A stretch of 64,000 nucleotides of DNA from Gnetum montanum (Eukaryota; Streptophyta; Gnetopsida; Gnetales; Gnetaceae): contig MNCI01030499.1 in assembly GCA_015680685.1 (NCBI GenBank), forward strand, positions 94,126 through 158,125, read 5' to 3'. The notes beneath the pieces were generated by a model that did no database searches, was not told where the DNA came from, and was given only the letters and a program-made list of their open reading frames with translations. Below are positions 12,211 to 23,300 of the stretch, piece after piece. The first letter of the stretch is position 1, and each line of letters begins with the position of its first letter. The translations under genes were made by a program, and so were the position numbers.

Positions 12211-12715
12211 GGTGCTATGCTATGCTACGCTACATGGCGTAGCATAGCATAGCAAAGGTGAAACATGCAAAGCCTCCTCCACTAATGCCGTTGTGGAAAA
12301 AGGATTGCATCTAATAGCATGTTGGCTTCTAAGGCTACCCTGTTTCAGTTAGCCCTTGAGTGACAAGCAAAGGCTTTTTGTGAAGCCCCGCAACTTTAAC
12401 CAAAAGCATGTTACATTGGCTGCTATGCTATGCTACACTACGTAGCGTAGTGTAGCGTAGCAAAGATGCAAATCAATGAAAAGCTCTAAAGATTAACCCA
12501 GCGTGCACCAAGGCTTCTAGCAAATGTTGTTGACTCCAAAGCAAGTTTCCTATTCAAACCAGTGGCTACACTGTGCTATGCTACATAGCGTAGTAATCCG
12601 CTACACTACGTCAATATGCTAGACAACGCAAGTGAACTGGTGGCTACGTTGTTCTATGCTACATAGCGTAGCAAGCAGCTACACTACGACAATGTACTAG
12701 ACAACATAAGTAATG
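12211..12715. repeat. palindromic arrays in Tat-2 U3
   Basis: Four clusters near 12211, 12420, 12546 and 12641 in which GCTATGCTACGC- or GCTACACTACG-like words are followed by their inverse GCGTAGC. The cluster at 12420-12465 can fold into an almost perfect hairpin. Confidence 0.8.
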
Positions 12716-13140
12716 CAAAGTTGACAAAGGCATCAAGATATCTTCAACTAGCTTTACAACTTGTTAGCAATAACTAAGCTTGCCATGATCAGTGACTTTG
12801 TACCACTTTGGCATAACCTTTAGTCCATCCCCACAAAATTTGTTGCTATGCTTAATCTTATTCATAAGAATAGGGAAGACATAGTCCTAGGGCGGAGACT
12901 CCATTTCTACTTGCATTGTTAGAAAACTCGATTCCAGCATGTGCAGTTTCGATAACATGGTTACAATGTAGAAGAGTTCGTGACCATCCCAGCACATCTA
13001 CATGGTACCGTCATGTTTGCTCATTATGGGGTCTAGGACACATGGCACCTAAACTGTGTTTTTCTCCTACTCCTGGCCCTATAAATACCCAGGTGAACAA
13101 TGCTTAAAGGGTTAGCTTCTTTTTTGGCATAAGCAAGAGC

Positions 13141-13205
13141 AGTTGACTGGTTGGCTTGTTGGCTTGTTGGCTGGCTGGCTTGTTGATTGGCTTATTGCAT
13201 AGTTG
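13141..13205. repeat. (TTGGCTTG)n-like short tandem repeat
   Basis: About seven imperfect units of TTGGCTTG or TTGGCTGG just downstream of the Tat-2 TATA box, in the R or U5 part of the LTR. Confidence 0.75.
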
Positions 13206-13663
13206 GCTTTCCAAATCTACTTTTTGATGCAATTAGCTTCTAATTTCACGCTCAAGAGCATAGTTGGCACGTTTTGAGCATTCTGGTTACCTTTGAGGCT
13301 TTTGTGCCTCCCAGTGTTGTGCAATCGATTATATCCATCTCAACAAAGTAAAGTCGTGATCTTGAGGCGGTGCATTCTTTCACTCTAGTTTGCTTTACAT
13401 TTTTTGTTTATTATCATTGTATTTTGCATCATTTTCATCCCATTGCATTTAATAATCATCATATTACATTACGAGCATCATTTCCGAAGTAAACATTCGC
13501 GAAAGGTTAAGTCACACCTATTAAGTCCATGTTTGATCGACAAGACCATTCAGGGCATCCTAAATCCATTTTCTCCAGAACGGCCCTCACACAGATCCGA
13601 GGTTAAATTGTTTCACCCAGTAACCTTTCAGTGTTCTAGCCGTCGATGTTTTCGATCGCTACA

Positions 13664-13946
13664 TATGTTATGTGATGTTGTGAGGCTTATTTTACTCCTA
13701 AGTGTAAACATAATGTAAATAAAGTTAAATGCTAAATCTAAGTAATGACAAACATGTAAATCTATTCTATCCTATAGGGATGAGCATTTGTTCTTAGTTT
13801 ATTGAACACACCCTTGACTCATGTAACCATTACTGGGATTACCAAGTGAATTCACCACTGAGTGAATCAAGTGAAATGACTACTAAGTTACCAAAAAATT
13901 ACACTTTAACACTCAAAGCTAGTCATACTTATTTTACTTTACTAGT
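13664..13946 (-). mobile_element. Ath-A LTR, distal part
   Basis: Homologous to about 43928-44200 of the complete Ath-C LTR. Its first ~185 bases are missing, replaced by the end of Tat-2. It stops at the target site CTAGT (13942-13946), and the LTR resumes at 32052. Confidence 0.85.
13942..13946. other. Tat-1 target-site duplication, left copy
   Basis: CTAGT directly before the LTR start TGAAACA. The second copy is at 32047-32051. Removing 13947-32051 restores a continuous Athila LTR that aligns with the one at 43743-44614. Confidence 0.88.
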
Positions 13947-14226
13947 TGAAACACCCCAAAATTCGAAGGCATGTTTGCTTCACCAGGTCTTTGCAGTTCA
14001 CACAGCGTCATGGCAGTTCTTCAAAAGATAGATACTCTGATGTTCAAACTGTCCAGTTTGGCAAGTCTTCTACCCAAGGTGTTAATAAGCTAAATAGATT
14101 TTTCAACCTGCCCACCTGAGTAGTTCACCTAGCTGACAGCGCACTTAGGAGTGATGCCTCGAATTGTTGGTGGTGCTCAGAATGCATAAAATGCTTCAGC
14201 AAGTTTTCTAAGTTAAGGAGTTTTGC

Positions 14227-14804
14227 CACGCTACGCTACGCTATGTAGCATAGTAAACTTCAGAAGACGTTTGCAGAAGCGTAGTGCTACGCTACGCTAT
14301 GCCACGTAGCATAGAATAGTATAGCAAAAAACTAGACAGTCATCCCCTCACATGACTTCAAGTCCTTCAGCAATGTCTCCTTCCGTCAGAAAGCAATGAA
14401 CTTGGCCAAAAGTAGGCCACATTGGCCGCTACGCTAAGCTAAGCTACATGGCACAGCATGACGTAGCAATTCTACGAAAGTGACAAAAGGCATCTCAAAG
14501 GGTAGGATCAACAAGTTTGCAAGCTCCACAGTGCAAAAGGCAAAGTTTGCAGATTGGCAATGTTTTTCGTGACTAAGGCTAGCTACTATGCTATGCTACG
14601 TTACGTAGTGTAGCATAGCGTAACAAATATGCAATAAACAGTCAGCGTGCTTCAAAGGCTTCCAATGCATGCAACAAGACATAATGCAATTTTTTTCTTT
14701 GAACCAACAGCTATGCTATGCTATGCTACGTAGCGTAACACAGCGTAACAAGATGCTACGCTACGCTAAACATGCTATGCTACAAAGCATAGAAAAGTGT
14801 AGCA
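14227..14804. repeat. palindromic arrays in Tat-1 U3
   Basis: Six clusters start near 14227, 14282, 14427, 14578, 14709 and 14751. They mix GCTATGC and GCTACGC with their inverses GCATAGC and GCGTAGC, often meeting at TACGTA. Spacing between clusters is irregular, so this is not a simple tandem satellite. Confidence 0.82.
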
Positions 14805-15017
14805 AGCAATTACATTACATCAATACATTTCACCTAATTGCACTGTTGCTCTGATAGCGCAATTATAGTGTGGCAGGCTTGTAATTACAGCATGATAGGC
14901 TTGTAATTACGGCATGGAAGACCCGCCCAACTATCATGTAGGTACGTGTAGCATAGACAGGTTAGCATAAGTCCAGGGCACGTGGCATCCAAACCACATC
15001 TTTCATGTGCCCTTGGT

Positions 15018-15031
15018 TCTATAAATACCCC
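15018..15031 (+). promoter_or_regulatory. Tat-1 LTR TATA box
   Basis: TCTATAAATACCCC, about 215 bases downstream of the last palindrome cluster. The same box is kept at 2628, 13079 and 31398 in the related LTRs, marking the probable U3/R region. Confidence 0.75.
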
Positions 15032-15666
15032 AATGAGCAATGCTCAAGAGGTCCCTGGGTCTGATTTTCCTTTGGTAATCTGGTTGGTTGACAATTTTTT
15101 GAGTGACAAGAAAAAAACATTAGCACTATAACCTTGAGCATTGCAAACTTTCTATTTGACATTGTAAACAGTTAGCACTCTCAGTTGGCATTATGTTTTG
15201 CTCTTTTCTACCACCTTGGTAGCACTTTGCATTGTTTACACCTAATTCCACGTTCAAGCACACATCCATCTTGCTCTACATGTCTTGGTTACTCTCAGGA
15301 TCTCTACACTTCTCAATGCGGTGCAATCGATTGTATCCACCTTGATAGAGCGAAGTCGTAGCTTTAAAGGAGTGCATTTTTCTAACTGCATTTTACTTTG
15401 TCTCTTGCTTATCATTTGCATTTTACACTATTTTCTGCCTCTTTTACATTTAAGCATTATTTCGTGCTATCATTCTCATCTTCAAATTATTTGGTTGCAA
15501 AAGGTTATATTAACACCGACTAAGTCCCTGTTTGATCGACTAGACCATTCAGGGCACCCCATTTCTATCTCATCCAACACGGCCCTCCTACAGAAACAGG
15601 GTTAAGACTATTAATGATTGATGATCTCTTGGTGTTTTCTAGCTGCTGACATTTTCGGTCACTACA

Positions 15667-15690
15667 TTTTTCTAGTGCTAGAAGGAGGGT
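15667..15690 (+). promoter_or_regulatory. candidate Tat-1 primer-binding site
   Basis: Directly after the LTR comes TTTTTCTAGTGCTAGAAGG. It lacks the usual TGG start. It could be a decayed TGGCGCCAGAAGG-type site after two or three C-to-T and G-to-A changes. I cannot assign the tRNA. Confidence 0.35.
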
Positions 15691-15716
15691 CTTTTAGTGC
15701 CCTCTTCACGTGTCAT

Positions 15717-16014
15717 GGTAGTCTTGTAAGCCTTCTGCGCCCTAATACACATTAGCATAAACTTGACACCCGTCTGTTGTTGTTTAAGCATCGTGCAGTG
15801 CAAATTGGTCACCTCGATGATTACTCGGGAACCCTACAGGACATAAAGCCTCTAGTCACCAGCTGACTTGCCTATCTTACGGTAGTCTTGCACGCATTCT
15901 GTATCCTATTGCGCACTAGTGTAAATGTGATACCCTTTTACAGTTGTTTATGCATTGTGTGGTACAGATTGGTTGCTTCGACAATTCCTCAGGAGCCCAG
16001 CAAGACATAAATCC
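15717..16014 (+). repeat. two-copy 164-bp repeat in Tat-1 leader
   Basis: The block from GGTAGTCTTG (15717) to ACATAAAGCC (15841-15850) recurs from 15881 to 16014 with the same internal order (TTGTTTA, then GCATYGTG, then CTCRGGA). The copies are about 70-80 percent alike by eye. Both lie in the untranslated leader between the LTR and gag. Confidence 0.75.
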
Positions 16015-16118
16015 TTTTTTATTACTTTTCAATTCCTTTATTTTTCTCGTTCGCAAAACTATTTAGCTTTCCAATTTCCTTGCTTTTCGCATTTGCAAAA
16101 TTTTCTAGCTTAGTAACA

Positions 16119-18440
16119 ATGACTTCTGCAACTACTGCTGCTAATACCTTCAACATCGAAGTTCCCATAACGATTCAAGGCATCACAGGTGCTAAAAAAC
16201 TAAACCCAATACTAGAAACATGTCGATCCCTCAGGATCCAAAATCAGCGAACTAAGGGCTTAGCCCAGCAACATGAGCGCTATAACTTCCTCTGCGCAAA
16301 GGTTTAGGAAAATCTGCCTTTGGATGTGCACAAATTCAAAGACAAACGTAGCTTTGAGTTCGCTTACTGCGATGGGAAGGTGTTTGTTCCCACTCCCGAT
16401 GCTTCTATACCTTTGACATAGGCAAACCAATGGCTTCTAGACTAGCTAATCCAGTTGGCTAGACTTAAGGAGCAACAGGACACAACTTCTAACCATGACG
16501 AGACCTTCCAGGATGGACAAGAGGAGTTTGACTCTCAATCTGATGGGGGAGGTTAGACAAACCCCATCATGGTCCCTCCTACCCAGTCCTTTTGGGCCAA
16601 CCCATTATCTGTCACCACTCCCTTTGTGATCACGCCTACGCTCTCGCAGCCTGCAACTACACCTGCAATGGGTAGCCATGTCACCTTCCCCGCGTATCAA
16701 TGCCCTTATTCTCCTATTTCATTTGCTGCAACTATGCCTTCGCAAACTGCTTATCAGTCCTTTCCTGTAGCACATCACACACCAATCACGGCTACCCTAT
16801 CGCATGTTCATACTGTACCTACATCATAATTGTACACAACTTCTGTTTCCATTCCTACATTCATGTTTGTTCCATCCACTGTGGTGGGCCTAGGCCCATC
16901 CACATGGTGGATCCCATTCACTTCTTCGCCTATTCAACAACCATTGCAGATGTCTCATTATGTTCACCCTTACACTTACCAAACCCTACAAATGGTACAA
17001 CCCAACACAGGGCTATGGTCTATTCCACTGGTGACACAAGCAGTCTATCCAGTAGCCCAACCCACGGTTGCTGCTCCAACAGCACCACCTACCGGGTGGT
17101 GGATAGTGCAAGAAGCACCATTTGCGGGGGCTATCCTAATGGTACAATCGATGGGTCATGCCACCACCCCTGCCATTCCACATATGGGAATTACCTCGAT
17201 AGTTCCCCAACCAATCACAATTTCGCAAGGTTTAGACCAAGTGTTCCAGCTTATCCAAACCCTCACCAAGGAAATAAAACACCTTAAAGCTATTGGGTCT
17301 GACACGGTACAAGCCATGGACTTTTACCAGGACAACCCCATCAGATCTGCAATACTTGCTCTAACGTTACCCCCTGGGATGTCCCTTCCCCACTTCATAA
17401 AGTATAATGGGGAGGGAGATCCCAATGCATATCTTATTACCTTTAGGTTTGAATCCCTATTGTTGCAACAATGGCCACACATGATTATTTGTGTCTTTGC
17501 TATGTCCCTAGCTGGGAAAGCCTTGGATTGGTGCCATGCGCCGCCACGCTCATGCATTTCAACTCTAGAGAAGCTTTTGACCCAGTTCATGATGTGCTTC
17601 AAGTATAACTTAAAGCTAGAAACCACACTAGATCAGTTGATGAGCGTGAAGCAGGATCCCCCAGAACCAGTCCAGAAGCTCATCTAGCGATGGAGCGCAA
17701 CCCTTAATGAAATCCATGAGTCCATCACGGAGGCCCACTTGTTGGTCGTCTTTAAGGGTACAGTGAATGACTTTATCAAGTCTAAACTGTACTACCTTGC
17801 CCCTCACACTCTTAGTCAAGACTTCGCTCAGACTAAGAGTATATAGGATGCTGCCGAGGCAAGCAAAGACCCGACCTACATTGCCTACAAAAACACCTTC
17901 ACAAAGAAGGACAAGGGTAAGGCCCCAACAACCACAATGGCCACTGTGGCGACCGAGGCCAAGACCAAAGCTAGAAACAATGGTAATAAGAATAACAAGA
18001 AATCGGCTGTACCCATAGCTAACCTTGCACCTAGGCAGGTTCACGCATCATAACCTGCCATACCCACACCTGAGACATCTGTACAACCCAAACCAAACTT
18101 TGAGCATAAAGATCGCTTAAAGTACACCCCACTTCCTCTCAAGCCTTCAAAACTTCTAAAGAAGCTATTAGCAATGGGGCACATCCAACACAAGCAAATG
18201 TCAGAAGAAGGAATCAAGAGACATCAATGCTACTGCGAGCTCTTTAGAAACCCTTCTTTGGCCCTACCCAATGAGCCCCCAGTTCCTAAGGGTTTCAGGC
18301 TAGATAGGTTTTGTGACTATCACCAACAATGTGGTCACAACACAGATTACTATTTGGCATTACAGGATGACATCCAGAGATTGATTGATCAGGGAAACCT
18401 GGTGTTGGACGAAAGCAACCCAGTATGTCTTGAGAACTAA
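16119..18440 (+). pseudogene. Tat-1 gag
   Basis: One frame runs from ATG at 16119 to the TAA at 18438 and is broken only by in-frame stops (for example at about 16305, 16419 and 17688). It starts MTSATTAANTF. A long Pro/Thr/Gln-rich low-complexity region covers about 16570-17250. The capsid-like Retrotrans_gag core follows at about 17310-17690 (DFYQDNP, FIKYNGEGDPNAYL, GKALDW). A basic stretch is near 17900-18010, and a Cys-His box lies at about 18310-18360 (CDYHQQCGHNTDYY), whose last expected Cys is Tyr (TGC to TAC would explain it). Gag packages the RNA and forms the particle. Confidence 0.9.
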
Positions 18441-19262
18441 TATATGCATGTCTACACAGATCCTCTCAATGCCAACAATGTCGATTATGTCATCAATAAC
18501 ATCAGTATTAACAGTGATCCTAGGTCGTCTCAACAGCCATTCGTGGTTCGTATGCCTCAACGCAATGCACCAGCACCACCAGCGGTTGGCCGAAGCTCGC
18601 AATAGTCGTTTGTCCTAAGAGTCCCTCCACAGATATCCATCTCTGCGCCACCTATTAGAAAAACCATGCTACCCCGCCCTTTAATACCATTAGCTCCATT
18701 TATCATCAGGGGGCCAACTCCTTCGACAGTCCCAATCCCACGAAAATAGCTGAACAACCTTCTCATCCTAAAAGATGGGAAGGGTATCCCGCAGGTGAGA
18801 CATCGAGAGGAAGCACTGCCCCAGGTATTTCCAAGCCTATGTCTTCACCCCATACGTCTACGCCCTCATCACCGAAGAGGGATGTTACTATAACCGCACA
18901 ATCCGTGCCGCCCCGCTAAGAAGGGTCTAGATCCAAACCTAAAATCACCCCTCCTCAGGAAATTCATCTTCTAGGATGAATAGAAGAGGAAAAGGGTGGT
19001 AAACAGGGGGTAGCCAAGACCTCTTAAATGCCCTTACTCAGGTCAAACAAGCTCTAAAATAGAAAAACACTATGCTAAGCTTGTACAACCTGATCATGAC
19101 ATCTGTTCCACACTGTGAAGCTCTGATTCACATGTTGACAGCGATTCCAGTCAACGAAGACATGCCAATGGAAGAGGAAGCGATCCACTCAGTCATGCTC
19201 CCCTCTACACCTACAGAGCTAGAACGGTCTTAACTAACTTTCTATGATGACGTCATTAGGGA
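18441..19262 (+). pseudogene. Tat-1 gag-protease linker
   Basis: The region between the Cys-His box and protease, normally part of the gag-pro polyprotein. It is Pro/Ser/Arg-rich and changes frame at least once, since gag and protease lie in different frames. I see no extra domain. Confidence 0.6.
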
Positions 19263-19920
19263 AGATCTCGAAAGGGGCTAGGTAACTACAGCATCCCTTT
19301 TCATCACAATTCGGTTCAGCCAACACCGAATCCAAAGGGTACACATCGATGATGGACCTTCCATAAATGTCATGCCCTTTCCTATCGTGCAAAAATTGGG
19401 CTTGGTCAACCAGATCAAACCCACAATGACCTCATGCCTTAAGTCGTTCAATAGGGCATGCATCCTGGTGAAGGGCACAGTCCACATAGACTTCATGGCA
19501 GGGGACCAATTCCTCACAAATGCAACGTTCATCGTGGTCGGGGAAATGCCCGGGTTTAACCTGATCCTGGGGAGGTCATGGTTAGCGTAGCTTAGGGCTG
19601 TCTCCTCATCCATACACCAAGAGATCCATCTATCATACGCAAGCAGGGAGGTGGTGATCTGTGGTGATGATGTAGCAACACAAGCAATCAACAATGTAGG
19701 CATAGACCAGGGATCAGAGGTTATAGCCCCTGAGAATGAAGCACCTGTCTCTGCACAAACTAGCCATTTGGCAGAGGAATCGGTTCAGCAAGCCGATCCC
19801 CAAAACGAGAGCACGTGGGCAGAGTTACCCTTCCAAGCGGGGGGCAATAATGTAGAAAAAGGCCCTGGAACAACATCTCAGCCTTATTTCTCGCTCAACC
19901 CCCGATGGGTGAAGAAGTAG
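19263..19920 (+). pseudogene. Tat-1 aspartic protease
   Basis: The active-site region is VHIDDGPSINVMP at 19339-19377, resembling the D-G/S-G motif of retroviral-type aspartic proteases, with Asp where a Gly or Ser is expected second. The flap region and the second hydrophobic motif (PGFNLILGRSWLA, about 19551-19589) follow. After a TAG, the frame continues through an acidic Gln/Glu-rich stretch to TAG at 19918. The enzyme would process Gag-Pol; this copy cannot be made intact. Confidence 0.85.
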
Positions 19921-20328
19921 CTATGCATAGCATAGCAACCCCACTACTTCTTGCCTAGCTGGCCATCCTTGCACATTCGTTGCCCTTCTACTTTACATCT
20001 ATGCTAGTTGCTAATTAACCGTTTTCCAAATCATTAGCATGCTACCCTTCAACATGTGACAGGCTCAAAATGGCCGAAAACTAGCAATAGCCTGAAACGG
20101 TGTAAAACCATGTGAAGCCATGGCCCAAAACAACCTAAAACTAGCCAAGGCCTGAAATGGCCTAAAACTAGCACAAAAGAGCGAGAGTTTAGCATGACAT
20201 TCAACACATACACAATGCATAAGTTAGCATGGAATCAATTCATCTCTTTATTCAAAATTTTTGTCTCTTAGACAATGTTTGCAAAATTTTTACAAAAAAC
20301 TAAAGAATTTCAAAAAATTTCCATGCTG
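19921..20328. other. Tat-1 spacer, 3' of the antisense gene
   Basis: Non-coding. It begins with a palindromic word block (GCTATGCATAGCATAGC, 19920-19936) and has several AAAACTAGC-like and CCTGAAAYGG units between 20070 and 20180, short relatives of the tandem repeats elsewhere in the element. Confidence 0.6.
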
Positions 20329-23300
20329 TCATGGGTTGTCTCTGCTTGCATCATCTTCGTCACTCGCTTCTGCATCACCCCCTTCGACATCACCCTCTCC
20401 TACATTATCTCCTACCGACCCTTCACTCCTTCCCTCTGCAAGCCCTACACCCTCATCCAGGACCTGCATCGTAGGAATGATGTAGTCAGCTAGAATAATA
20501 CATGCAAGTTGCAACAGAGCACAAGCATTAACACAGTAAAAAAGTGACTAACTTGAGAAGGACCTACGTCCGTCTTGAAGGGTATCTGATCTAAACTAAG
20601 CTCGAGGCAGAGCCAGACTTCCTCTTCCATGATATCCACCCAACGACTATTGCTTGGTTCAACGTCTATAGCAACCCTCTCCCTTTCGATGGTCATCCAC
20701 ATTGGTGGTCCTGGAGAAAAGGGGGCAGTGGCGGTCACTCCTGTGGGAAGGTTCACTTCCCGTTTAGGAGATTCCGTAACTTTCACATGCTCTTTGAACT
20801 TGTCGTAAACCTTAGAAATGCAAATGGCATCTACAAACGCCTTAAGGGTAAACGCCTCCATAGAAGCATCCTTGTATAGTTTACGATAGGCAGCATGTTC
20901 CAATTTATACATATGTTTATGGTTCTTCTCGGACTGCCCCCATTTGTAAACTCTAGTGCTAAAATCCTTCCAATCCTAACACTTCTGCGCCAACAAGTCC
21001 ATCTGCATCTGCTACTCTATTATCTCATGGGTGGCTTCATTGTTCTGACATACAACGGTCTAAAATCTGACATGATCTATCACAGTCATGTGCCAGTCCT
21101 TGTTATTGGTATCATGGGCCATGAGGAATTCATTCCTCAACTTGAGGTCTGCCACCTCGATGCTCAGGTCGACCTTCTCTTTCTCAGCTTTTTGGAACCG
21201 TTTCCATACATTTTCGTTGATGCGCTTGTACTCCCACAAAGAGCAAGCCGAGTGCAAAGCACACTTGCTGACCTTGTCGTACACATGACGAGATACCTCG
21301 ATCATTTCAGGCGGGAATGTAGGCATGGTGCCAACTTTCAGAGGTCGTGCTGGGTCCCATTTGAGTCGAGAAGCTGCCATGACATGAAGAGCATATCATT
21401 CGCATTAGCGTGGAAAAGTTAGTGAATTAGAAAATTCTAGCGTAGCAACATGAGAGCACTTACCCACTTCAGGGTTGATCTGCTGAAGATGGTTGATCAT
21501 GTCGTCGACAATTCCTTGCATAAACGCAAACTTATCAAGGGTCTCGGCCCATGATTCCACATGAACCAGAGGGGTCCTGCAACATTAACAATGGCATCTA
21601 TCATGCAACTGAATGAATCAGTAATGACCGAAATGGGCTATGACAAGGTAGACATATTGCTGAACTCACCAGCGTTTAATTACGGTCCACGTTCCTACTG
21701 ATGCAAAACAAGGGTGGCAACCTTGGTAGAAGTCCTTGCCAAGTCTGTACAAACCTCTTCTTCATGCATTGGTGCCTTTCCTTTTAGGAGATCAGCGTCT
21801 TTTTTATTCAAGGAAGACTCCTCTTCGTTAGTAGGAGGATTCTCCCTAATAACAAGAGCCCCCGTCTTAGCAGCAAGAGCTCCCTTCCTTTTGACTAGGG
21901 CCCTTCTCTCTAAGACAGGGGCCTCTGAGTCTTTATTTGTCACCCCCGTTTTGGGGGTCGACACCTATTCTTTTCCTTCTTCTTATTCCTCTAGCAAGCC
22001 AAAAAAAAAATTGCGTTAGCTCAAAGCAGGTTAGCATAAACTAGGCGCTACGCTACGCTATGCTGGCTAGCGTAACACAGCGTAGCAGGCATTAACAAAG
22101 TAGGCGAAGAAATAAACATGAGCAGAAATGCTTACCTATGGGGGGTTGCGTCCTCTGCAGCTTAAGCCACAGTCACCGCCCCTCCTCTTCCTCTGCACAA
22201 AGGGTTCTCTCAGTTGAAGTAGGCCTCTTTCGATGCAACTTGGTGGGCACAGTTTCGACAATGAGAAGTTTTCCCTGTGACATGCTACCAGCCACAGTAG
22301 GGCGCATCTCTCCTACACTGTCCTGGCCACGAAAGTTGTGGGCCACTCGATCTTTAGTTGTCACAAAGAACAACTCCCCAATTATTTCTAGGGGATCTTG
22401 GGCTGGGGTGGTCCAGACGACCTGGCAAATCCACGGTTTGGAAATCTGGCTACGATTCCACAATACTTAGACCCTTTTCTCGTGAACCACCAAATACTCT
22501 GCAAAACACCATAGGCAGGCTATCTAAAAGGCATAATGAATGTTGAAATGGGACTCCTGCATCTTATGGAGCGTCACGATTTCAGCCTGTAATCCTGCAC
22601 ATAGAAACATGGCCTAGTTGTAGCAAGCCCCCTCTTCCATAACCTCACGCATTACCCAGGCTTGCTCGATCCCAAGGACCTTCCTTTGGAAAAGTAGCTG
22701 GGGGAATGCACAAGAATAGAAGATGATGTAAACTTCTCTGGCAAGTCCTACCTTGACCTTCTCCATAGGGATCCCCCTCTAATCTTTAGGGACTCCTATC
22801 CACTCCACGATGTCATCCTTCTAAAGGGTTAACTCCTTCTTGGACTTCGAACCTATAAGGATTCCATCGGTAGGGACACCGAATAGGTCTGCAAACAACT
22901 GGTCATTGATGTCAATGACCACCCGCACACCATGAATGTGTGTGCAAAAGTAGTCCACCTTATCGAAAAAGGAGTCCACCAAGGAGAGCATCTCAGTGGA
23001 AAGAACATTTGGGTTCGGAGTCAGGAACAAATATAGCAACCCAGCACTTCGAAGGTTCCCGACCAAGGAATCTGAGGCTTTGCTATATCCAATGTTGGCT
23101 CACAGCTACTTCTCCATATTTGAAGTAGATGTTCGCCTCCTGCTTCTCAGCGATTACCACAATTACCTCCTGGGACTTCTTCGCCCCTACACAATTTGCA
23201 TAGAAATAGTTTGCATACAAAAAATAGCAAAGACACTTCAGCATGTCGCACCTACTTCTTAGCTTACCAGGTTTATATGGCAACAGGAATTTTGGGAGGA

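Larger units (their letters stand above)
11812..13663 (+). mobile_element. Tat-2 3' LTR (1.85 kb)
   Basis: Begins TGAAACAAC after the polypurine tract and ends ATCGCTACA, the same ends as the Tat-1 LTR. It contains palindromic arrays (12211-12715), a TATA box CCTATAAATACCC near 13079 and, just downstream, a run of TTGGCTTG-like units (13141-13190). It is a diverged relative of the Tat-1 LTR, not its partner. Sequence at 13664 onward is Athila LTR, so Tat-2 appears inserted there; the other end is not in the unit. Confidence 0.85.
13947..15666 (+). mobile_element. Tat-1 5' LTR (1.72 kb)
   Basis: Begins TGAAACACCCCAAAATTC and ends TCACTACA. Palindromic arrays occupy 14227-14804 and the TATA box (TCTATAAATACCCC) is near 15018. 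In the first 260 bases I count roughly 30 differences from the 3' LTR at 30347-32046, mostly transitions, so the insertion is old. Open frames within it are not genes. Confidence 0.92.

Noticed and set aside
14227-14804. Palindromic repeats as a CRISPR-like array
   Set aside because: Spacing and word order are irregular, there are no unique spacers of constant length, and the context is a plant LTR.
16700-17287. 195-codon plus-strand frame
   Set aside because: It overlaps gag in another frame; its Ser/Thr/His-rich composition is a by-product of the Pro/Thr-rich gag codons.
17324-18044. Minus-strand frames of 100 and 138 codons opposite gag
   Set aside because: Shadows of the gag frame; no splice sites, start context or domain as in the antisense gene further on.
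20895-21422. 175-codon plus-strand frame
   Set aside because: Lies exactly opposite exon 7 of the antisense gene, in the shadow frame.
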